DNA of 11,755 bases from NCBI GenBank assembly GCA_964496245.1, contig CAZBZG010000138.1, positions 1 through 11,755 on the forward strand, in the 5' to 3' direction. The first letter of the stretch is position 1. Every line of letters begins with the position of its first letter. The position numbers and the translations under genes are program-made. The notes below the pieces were generated by a model. The model had not been told where the DNA came from and did no database searches. It saw nothing but the letters and a program-made list of their open reading frames with translations. The stretch comes from CAZBZG01 sp964496245. GTDB taxonomy: Bacteria; Planctomycetota; SZUA-567. This document shows positions 7,207-11,755 of this stretch, piece after piece.

Positions 7207-8454
7207 TCAGGGCCTCTGCACGGCCCCGCTCCCGGCCCCCGGCTCGGGCAGGGGCGCATACAGCCGCTCGGCTGCGAGCAGGGCGGCGCCTGTGGCGCCG
7301 ATGGCCTCCGGGCTGTCGGACACCACCCAGCGGCACGCGTCTGCGCGCGCTTCTCCCGCCCCTGCGTTGCCAGCCAGGACCGACCTCATCAGCGGTCCGT
7401 TGAACCGTCCCTGGAAGACGAGGAGGTCGGGCGCGTGCAGCCGCACCGCGTTCTCGGCTGCGCAGGCGAGGTCGCCGAACATCTCCGTCAGCCTGCGCTT
7501 GAGAAAGGCGTCCCCTGCTTCCGCTACGCGGCAGAGCTGCTCCACGCGAATCGTGTCGGGCTTGTTGCCCGCGCGGCCCGCACGCCTGCGCATGCCCTGC
7601 CACCACTGGGGTGAGCGCGCCGCGCGCTTGCGCAATGCCTCACGAAGCACACGCCCCGACGCATAGGCTTCCAGGCACCCCCGCCGGCCGCATGTACAGC
7701 GCACCCCGTCCATGCGCACGACCGTGTGGCCGAGTTCCCCGCCGCTGTGGCGGCCGCGCACGGCGAGGCGCCGGTCCTCGGCCAGGCCGAACCCCACGCC
7801 CGTGCGCATGAGCACCACACCCACACGCCCGTACGCCCGGTGGTCCGGCTGCCATGCCTCTCCGAGCGCAAAGCAGCTCGCGTTGTTGTCCACGAATACG
7901 GGCAGGTCCAGGGCAGCGGCGAGCCGCCCAGCCACCGCCACGTCCTCCCATCCCGGAATCGCGGCATAGGATGCGGCCGTGCCTGCCACGCGGTCCACCC
8001 GGCCCGGCGCGCCCACACCCACGCCCTCCACCGCGCGGCCCGCGCGCTTGGCACGCCTGTAGAGCCGCTGGGCCGTGCGGCACAGGATAGCGAGGCACTC
8101 CCTGGCGTCTCCTACCTGCCAGAGGTCGACCGCGGTCCTGTGGACCACGCCCCCGCCGAGATCCACTACGGCGCCATTCACCCGCTCGCGGTCGAACTCC
8201 AGGCCCAGGAAGTGCGTAGCCTCGCGCCGCACCGTCAGCCCGGTCTCGGGCCGCCCGCGCCCGCCCGCCCGGGCGCCCTCCAACGGACATTCGCGCACCA
8301 TGCCGCTCTCCACGAGCTGCGAGACGGTCACGCTGATGGTGGAAGGGTTCATGCCGAACGCGCGCGCGAGCTTGATCCGGCTCGCAGGCGCATGCCGCCG
8401 GAGCCAGTCCACCAGCAGCCGTCGGCGGTCCAGGGTTCGCTTCGGCTTGGCCAT
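7207..8454 (-). CDS. ROK-family (NagC/XylR-type) transcriptional repressor
   Basis: DNA-binding sugar-sensing repressor, 415 aa, a normal length for ROK regulators. An N-terminal winged helix (about 10-55) includes the helix-turn-helix SRIKLARAFGMNPSTISVTV, followed by the ROK wing motif GRGRPETGL (65-73). The sugar-kinase-like fold follows: VGVGAPGRVD (145-154), TGVGFGLAED (218-227) and the ROK zinc site, H243 in GELGH plus C253, C255 and C260 in CTCGRRGCLEAYAS. The catalytic NDAN motif of ROK kinases is replaced by N-N-A-S (190-193), so the aspartate base is missing and kinase activity is unlikely. ATG 8454 is preceded 6 nt away by GGAGG; the open frame upstream to 8514 overlaps the promoter and is rejected. 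It is divergent from the transporter/isomerase/oxidoreductase operon and probably controls it through the shared 137-bp intergenic region. No T-tract terminator is seen downstream. Confidence 0.95.
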   Translation of the reverse strand: MAKPKRTLDRRRLLVDWLRRHAPASRIKLARAFGMNPSTISVTVSQLVESGMVRECPLEGARAGGRGRPETGLTVRREATHFLGLEFDRERVNGAVVDLGGGVVHRTAVDLWQVGDARECLAILCRTAQRLYRRAKRAGRAVEGVGVGAPGRVDRVAGTAASYAAIPGWEDVAVAGRLAAALDLPVFVDNNASCFALGEAWQPDHRAYGRVGVVLMRTGVGFGLAEDRRLAVRGRHSGGELGHTVVRMDGVRCTCGRRGCLEAYASGRVLREALRKRAARSPQWWQGMRRRAGRAGNKPDTIRVEQLCRVAEAGDAFLKRRLTEMFGDLACAAENAVRLHAPDLLVFQGRFNGPLMRSVLAGNAGAGEARADACRWVVSDSPEAIGATGAALLAAERLYAPLPEPGAGSGAVQRP

Positions 8455-8482
8455 CGAGGTCCTCCGCGCAGCCACGCCTTCG

Positions 8483-8510
8483 ATTCTAGGGCCGGGAGGA
8501 GGCCGGGCAA
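8483..8510 (-). promoter_or_regulatory. Promoter of the ROK repressor gene
   Basis: On the minus strand TTGCCC (8510-8505) and TAGAAT (8488-8483) are separated by 16 bp, giving a short leader of about 20 nt that contains GGAGG before ATG 8454. The same 16-bp spacing is seen in the opposing promoter at 8541-8568. Confidence 0.6.
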
Positions 8511-8513
8511 CCA

Positions 8514-8536
8514 TTTATTTCAGTTTTTCACATAAA
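8514..8536. promoter_or_regulatory. AT-rich imperfect palindrome between divergent promoters, candidate ROK operator
   Basis: TTTAT (8514-8518) and ATAAA (8532-8536) form the outer arms of a 23-bp dyad centred on 8525, with two further symmetric pairs inside. The island 8511-8540 is strikingly AT-rich for this genome and fills exactly the space between the two outward-facing -35 boxes (8505-8510 and 8541-8546). One repressor bound here could control both directions. NagC/Mlc-type sites are also AT-rich palindromes of about this size. Binding is inferred. Confidence 0.55.
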
Positions 8537-8540
8537 AGGC

Positions 8541-8568
8541 TTGCGGCCGCGCGTCCGGGTGGTAGAAT
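8541..8568 (+). promoter_or_regulatory. Promoter of the TauE-like/isomerase/oxidoreductase operon
   Basis: TTGCGG (8541-8546) and TAGAAT (8563-8568) are separated by 16 bp. Transcription would begin near 8575, just upstream of the AGGGAG ribosome binding site and the GTG start at 8592. It starts immediately beside the AT-rich palindrome at 8514-8536. Confidence 0.6.
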
Positions 8569-8591
8569 GCCGCGCCAGACAGGGAGCTCCC

Positions 8592-9404
8592 GTGCACGCG
8601 GCCGCGATTCTCCTGATCCTGTTCGTCAGCCACCTGCTCGGCGCGGTGGCGGCCTACGGCGGCGCGCTCCTGGCCCTGCCCATGCTCGTCTGGGTCATGG
8701 ACGACGTGCACGTGGCCGTGGTCGTGCTCATGCTCCTCGGCGGCCTCCAGGCCCTCCAGATCCTCCTCTACACGTGGCGCGACATCGACTGGCAGGAAGC
8801 CAGGTGGCTCGTGGGCGTGCCCTTGCTGGCGCTGCCGGCCGGCGTGCTCACGGCTGCCTGGCTGCCCAGGCGCGCGCTCGTGGCCCTGCTCGGCGGACTC
8901 CTGCTTGCGAGCGGCGGATGGCGACTGCTCGCGCTCATGCGCGAAGGACGACGCGTCAGCGCTCCCGCCCCTTCGGATCCTTTGAGGGCATCCAGTGCGC
9001 TGCGTCCGTCCGACGCAGCGCCCCCTGCCCCGGCCCGGCTCCCCGGTCTCGCCCGGGCTGTGCTCCTCATCCTGGGCGGTGTGGTCCACGGCGCGTTCGC
9101 CTGCGGCGGCGCCACGCTCGTGGTCTACGCCCAGCACACCTTTGGCCGCAAGGCGCCCTTCCGGGCCACCCTCGCACTGCTCTGGGTGACGCTCAACCTC
9201 TTCCTGTTCGGCGCGATCCTGGCGCAGGGGCGTCTGGAACGCGAACCGCTGACGATCGTTGCCATCGCCGTCCCGGTGGTGCTGGCTGCGGGCTGGCTCG
9301 GCCAGCGCGTGGCCGCGCGCATGCCCGAACGGCACTTCGCCGAGCTCGTGGCCGTCTTGCTCGTGGCGAGCGGCTGCATCACCCTGGCGCGCGTGGCATC
9401 CTGA
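8592..9404 (+). CDS. TauE/SafE-family (DUF81) membrane transporter
   Basis: Integral membrane protein of 270 aa; the family is usually 240-280 aa and is best known for export of sulfite, sulfoacetate or other small organic anions. It shows the two-fold repeat of the family: YGGALLALPML (22-32) in the first half and CGGATLVVYA (171-180), preceded by LGGVVHGAFA, in the second. KAPFRATLALLWVTLN (187-202) is another recognisable segment. Hydrophobic spans cover nearly all of the protein except a Pro/Ala/Ser-rich loop at about 117-150. The start is GTG 8592, with AGGGAG 5 nt upstream and a promoter overlapping the longer frame, so upstream TTG starts are rejected. It is first in an operon with a sugar isomerase and an oxidoreductase, 26 nt from the next start. 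The substrate is unknown; it may remove an anionic product of the pathway. Confidence 0.88.
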   Translation: MHAAAILLILFVSHLLGAVAAYGGALLALPMLVWVMDDVHVAVVVLMLLGGLQALQILLYTWRDIDWQEARWLVGVPLLALPAGVLTAAWLPRRALVALLGGLLLASGGWRLLALMREGRRVSAPAPSDPLRASSALRPSDAAPPAPARLPGLARAVLLILGGVVHGAFACGGATLVVYAQHTFGRKAPFRATLALLWVTLNLFLFGAILAQGRLEREPLTIVAIAVPVVLAAGWLGQRVAARMPERHFAELVAVLLVASGCITLARVAS

Positions 9405-9430
9405 CGATGTCCATCCAAGAGGAGAAGTCC

Positions 9431-10201
9431 ATGAGCTTGCGACCAGCCTGTCAGTGCATCACCTGGGGCGACCGTCTCGGGGACCGGCTCGAGGAGATCC
9501 TGCCCGTTGTAGAGGCGGCCAAGTATGAGGGCGTGGAGCTCGGCTTCCGGCACATCCGCCACGTCCCGCCCCAGGACCTGCGAACGCGCCTGCAAACGTC
9601 CGGGCTCTCCCTCACGTCCACCCACATGGGCGGCAACTTGGAGGATGCGGCCCAGGCCGAGGGGGAACGCCGCATCCTGGACGAGATCCTGGACTACCTC
9701 CAACAGGCGGGCGCGGGGCTCCTCATGTATTCGGGCCTGCGCTACCAATCTGACCAGCAATTCGAGAACGACTTCGCCATGCTCAACCGTTCGGCCGAGT
9801 GCTGCGCCGAGCGCGGCGTGCGCCTGCTCTACCACAACCACAATTGGGAATTTGAGGAGAACGGCCGCGTCATGCAGGCGCTCCTGACACGCGCCAGTCC
9901 CGCCCTGGGCCTCTGCCCCGACCTGGGATGGGTCCACAAGGGCGGGGAAGACGTGCTCGGCTTTTTGGAACAGGCGCGCGACCGCATCGGCGGGGTGCAC
10001 TTCAAGGACTTTGCCACGCGCAAGCCCGGCCTCGATACGGTGATCCTCGGCACGGGCTGCGTGCCCCTGCGCGAGGCAGCCGCGTGGCTCCGCGCGCACA
10101 CCGACGACCTCTGGGTGATCGCCGAGCAGGACAAATACGAAGGCGACCCTGCCGACGCCGCCAAGGCCAATGGCGCGTTTCTCGTCGAGGTCCTGGGATA
10201 A
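9431..10201 (+). CDS. Sugar phosphate isomerase/epimerase, xylose-isomerase-like TIM barrel
   Basis: Probable metal-dependent cytoplasmic sugar or inositol isomerase/epimerase, 256 aa, near the 250-290 aa typical of the AP-endonuclease-2/IolE-IolI-like family. Diagnostic pieces are YHNHNWEFEENG (134-145), LCPDLGWVHKGGEDVLGFL (161-179), DRIGGVHFKDF (184-194), ILGTGCVPLREAAAWL (205-220) and WVIAEQD (228-234). The likely metal tetrad is E140, D164, H190 and E232. The start is ATG 9431, preceded by GAGGAG 6 nt away; an in-frame ATG at 9407 has no ribosome binding site. It lies between the TauE-like gene and the oxidoreductase gene. Such isomerases are frequent partners of Gfo/Idh/MocA oxidoreductases in sugar and inositol catabolism, including 3-keto-sugar routes. 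The exact reaction cannot be fixed from sequence. Confidence 0.93.
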   Translation: MSLRPACQCITWGDRLGDRLEEILPVVEAAKYEGVELGFRHIRHVPPQDLRTRLQTSGLSLTSTHMGGNLEDAAQAEGERRILDEILDYLQQAGAGLLMYSGLRYQSDQQFENDFAMLNRSAECCAERGVRLLYHNHNWEFEENGRVMQALLTRASPALGLCPDLGWVHKGGEDVLGFLEQARDRIGGVHFKDFATRKPGLDTVILGTGCVPLREAAAWLRAHTDDLWVIAEQDKYEGDPADAAKANGAFLVEVLG

Positions 10202-10238
10202 GGGTCCGCGACGAAACAGACAGAAAGGAGCGCACAGC

Positions 10239-11237
10239 ATGTCCTATCGCGTGGCCATCATCGGATGCGGCGGCATGGGCGCGAATCACGCTATCGCGTG
10301 GCAAGACGAGGCAGGCGCCACCATTGCCGCGGTCTTCGATCCCGATGCGGAGCGGGCAAAGGCGCTGGCGAACAAGACCGGCGCGCGCGTCTGCACGACC
10401 GCGGAGCAGGCTGTGGTCGAGGCCGGCGTGGATATGGTGAGCGTGTGCACGCCCATCTGTTTTCACGCAGACGTGAGTTGTCTGGCCATGGCGCACGGCC
10501 GGCACGTGCTCTGCGAGAAAGCCATGGCGCTCACGCTCGCGGATGCGGACCGCATGATCGCCGCGTCCGAGGCAAACAACGTCAAGCTCTGCATCTCCTA
10601 CCAGCACAGGAGTCAGCCCGACTACGCCGCCTACCAGCAGCTCGTGCAGGCCGGGGCGTTCGGCGGGCCCGTGTTCGCCCGCTTCGTAGACACCCGCGAG
10701 GTGCGGCCCAAGCTGGCCATGCACCGCAAAAGCATGAACGGCGGCCCGGTCCTCGACATGGCCGGCCACTTCTTCGATCTCATGCGCTTCTTCACGGGCA
10801 TGGAACCGCAAACCGTCTACGCGCGCGGCCACGTCTTTGGTGCGGACAAGCCGCGCCTGGCCGGCATCGACGACCCCGCCGTGGACGCGGCCGAGATCCT
10901 GGTCGACTTCGAAAAGGGGCACGTGCTCTCGGTCTGCGTGAACTGGGGCATGCCCGAAGGCCATCCCGGCGTCACCCGCAGCGAGCTCGTGGGGCCCGTG
11001 CTCCTGGCCCGTCCGGCGGAACACGGAGCGGAAGCGGTCTTTGCCGACCGCACGGAGACGGTCCAAGCGCCCGCAGATGCGCCCCGCGGCGTAGCTGCGC
11101 GCGTGCGGGATCTCGTGACCGCCATCGAGACCGATACCCAGCCCGAGGTGGCGGGCGCGGACGGCCGCAAGGCCCTGGCCGTCTGCCTGGGCGCGCTCGA
11201 ATCGATCGAGACCGGCGCGGTGGTGGAGGTCGCGTAG
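10239..11237 (+). CDS. Gfo/Idh/MocA-family NAD(P)-dependent oxidoreductase
   Basis: Cytoplasmic dehydrogenase of 332 aa, likely acting on a sugar, sugar acid or cyclitol. An N-terminal Rossmann fold has the dinucleotide motif GCGGMG (9-14), then SVCTPICFHAD (68-78) and GRHVLCEKAMAL (87-98). The usual EKP motif, whose lysine is catalytic, reads EKA here (93-95), so the lysine is kept. The C-terminal substrate domain has GGPVLDMAGHFFDLMRFF (168-185), including the conserved D173 and H177, and the beta-sheet region to about 240. ATG 10239 has AAGGAG 8 nt upstream; the open frame further upstream to 10170 overlaps the isomerase gene and lacks a site. It is 37 nt after the isomerase and is the last gene of the operon. 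Convergent minus-strand coding begins 13 nt beyond its TAG. Substrate unknown. Confidence 0.95.
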   Translation: MSYRVAIIGCGGMGANHAIAWQDEAGATIAAVFDPDAERAKALANKTGARVCTTAEQAVVEAGVDMVSVCTPICFHADVSCLAMAHGRHVLCEKAMALTLADADRMIAASEANNVKLCISYQHRSQPDYAAYQQLVQAGAFGGPVFARFVDTREVRPKLAMHRKSMNGGPVLDMAGHFFDLMRFFTGMEPQTVYARGHVFGADKPRLAGIDDPAVDAAEILVDFEKGHVLSVCVNWGMPEGHPGVTRSELVGPVLLARPAEHGAEAVFADRTETVQAPADAPRGVAARVRDLVTAIETDTQPEVAGADGRKALAVCLGALESIETGAVVEVA

Positions 11238-11250
11238 GGAACCGCAGACC

Positions 11251-11601
11251 TCACTTTCCCTCGAGCACCTGCTTCCACGAACGCTGCGCCGCAGACGTGA
11301 CCAGCAGGAACTCGTGCTGCTTGAATTGCGGCGTGATGTCGGCATCCATCTCCGGCATCCTGGCCGACGTCAGGTCGAGTGCGTGCCCTTGCAGGTGGAC
11401 GCAGACGCGATCGCCGCCGCTGCCGAGACTCCGGTTGTACGCCTGCAGGGCCAACTGAAGCGCCTGCAGCGTCTCCGCGTTCTCTGCCAGCAGGGTGAGC
11501 TGCCGCGTGCGGCGCTGGGCGAGCGCCTCCCCCCCCCATCGCCCCGCCCTGCCTCGGCTGCTGCCGGGCCGGCTGCGCCCGCCGCTCCAGCCACCCCGCA
11601 A
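11251..11601 (-). CDS. Hypothetical protein, C-terminal part credible, start unresolved
   Basis: Not recognised. From about 11520 down to the TGA at 11251 the frame has a real-looking composition: G/C is much higher at minus-strand third positions than at first positions, codons are normal for the window, and the protein is of mixed composition (LLAENAETLQALQLALQAYN, then DRVCVHLQGHALDL, ending SWKQVLEGK). The stop is 13 nt from the convergent oxidoreductase stop, a natural spacing. The N-terminal 25 residues upstream of a nine-base C tract (G on this strand, 11529-11537) are Gly/Arg-rich and unconvincing. The frame opens only at TTG 11601 and is closed by a stop at 11623-11625. It may therefore be the end of a longer gene broken by an indel in the homopolymer. 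No signal peptide, membrane segment or known motif is seen. Confidence 0.4.
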   Translation of the reverse strand: MRGGWSGGRSRPGSSRGRAGRWGGEALAQRRTRQLTLLAENAETLQALQLALQAYNRSLGSGGDRVCVHLQGHALDLTSARMPEMDADITPQFKQHEFLLVTSAAQRSWKQVLEGK

Positions 11602-11755
11602 GCGTCGGCCTCGTCCCCTCCCCTACCAAAGCCGTCCGCCCAGGCGAGATCCGAAACCAATGCCAACGCCCCCTTCCGCCTGGCCTGCGCCTGCGGCAAG
11701 CGCCTGCGTGTACCCCGCAAGTTCGCGGGCAAGCGCCTCCGCTGCCCCGCCTGCC
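11527..11755 (+). CDS. Zinc-ribbon protein after a Pro/Ala-rich linker (partial, start unresolved)
   Basis: On the plus strand at 11674-11754 the frame reads FRLACACGKRLRVPRKFAGK then RLRCPAC, a two-Cys plus two-Cys zinc ribbon of the C-x-C-G-K-R-L-R-V-P type. Third-position G/C is high across 11641-11755 and much lower at first positions, supporting coding on this strand. The preceding residues (11530-11670) are a low-complexity linker of Pro, Ala and Ser. Such ribbons are common in large planctomycete-type proteins, often near the N-terminus of kinases or membrane proteins. The gene continues past the window edge. There is no in-frame ATG or ribosome binding site, and further left the minus-strand signal takes over, so the start or an upstream frameshift at the C9 tract cannot be resolved. 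Confidence 0.5.

Noticed and set aside
5717..7666. Plus-strand open frame of 649 codons across gntR and the N gap
   Set aside because: It runs through the undefined bases and is antisense to two regulators, with low-complexity composition.
9407..9409. ATG at 9407 as start of the isomerase
   Set aside because: No ribosome binding site, whereas ATG 9431 in the same frame has GAGGAG at ideal spacing and begins where family homology begins.
10265..11458. Plus-strand frame of 397 codons overlapping the oxidoreductase
   Set aside because: Out-of-frame shadow of the Gfo/Idh/MocA gene, Arg-rich with no domain.
11370..11732. Other minus-strand frames at the right edge
   Set aside because: Gly/Ala/Arg-rich composition antisense to the zinc ribbon and linker, with no motif; better explained as shadows.

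Overview
The window is GC-rich, with strong G/C preference at third codon positions. It looks like part of a metagenomic or draft scaffold, because it carries a run of exactly 10 Ns at 7053-7062. It holds a carbohydrate-uptake and sugar-catabolism locus. Several traits suggest a member of the PVC group (Planctomycetota, Lentisphaerota or Kiritimatiellota): a binding protein fused to a permease, a second permease with a very large extracytoplasmic insert, an isomerase/epimerase paired with a Gfo/Idh/MocA oxidoreductase, and a C-x-C-G-K-R-L-R-V-P zinc ribbon at the right edge. This lineage call is inference; no rRNA or other marker gene is present.

Left half (1-7052, minus strand), in transcription order: a GntR-type regulator with a LacI-like sensor (5' end lost in the N gap); a natural fusion of a sugar-binding protein to a MalF-type permease (878 aa); a MalG-type permease of 712 aa, where about 280 is normal, with about 450 extra residues between TM1 and TM2; and a MalK/UgpC-type ATPase that runs off the left edge. 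The last three genes are separated by 1 and 48 nt and each has a clear Shine-Dalgarno sequence. A strong sigma70-type promoter (TTGACA-N16-TATACT, 7127-7154) reads toward the gntR gene, with a 9-bp direct repeat just upstream and two inverted repeats downstream. Together these encode a complete CUT1-type ABC importer in which the receptor is covalently part of the channel.

Right half: a ROK-family repressor (7207-8454, minus) is divergent from a three-gene plus-strand operon: a TauE/SafE-family membrane transporter, a xylose-isomerase-like TIM-barrel isomerase/epimerase, and a Gfo/Idh/MocA oxidoreductase (8592-11237). The two divergent promoters each have a 16-bp spacer, and their -35 boxes flank a 30-bp AT-rich stretch containing an imperfect palindrome. 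This is a good candidate for a shared ROK operator. The likely logic is import of an oligosaccharide, oxidation or isomerisation of the sugar, and export of an anionic by-product, with the two halves under separate sugar-sensing regulators.

The last 500 bp are ambiguous. A minus-strand hypothetical reading frame ends 13 nt after the oxidoreductase, while a plus-strand zinc ribbon is clearly coded at the far right. The two conflict around a C9 homopolymer, so a frameshift, an assembly error or a head-to-head overlap is possible.

The most unusual content is the transporter: the receptor-permease fusion, a canonical EF-hand calcium loop inside the receptor, and the giant repeat-bearing insert of the partner permease.
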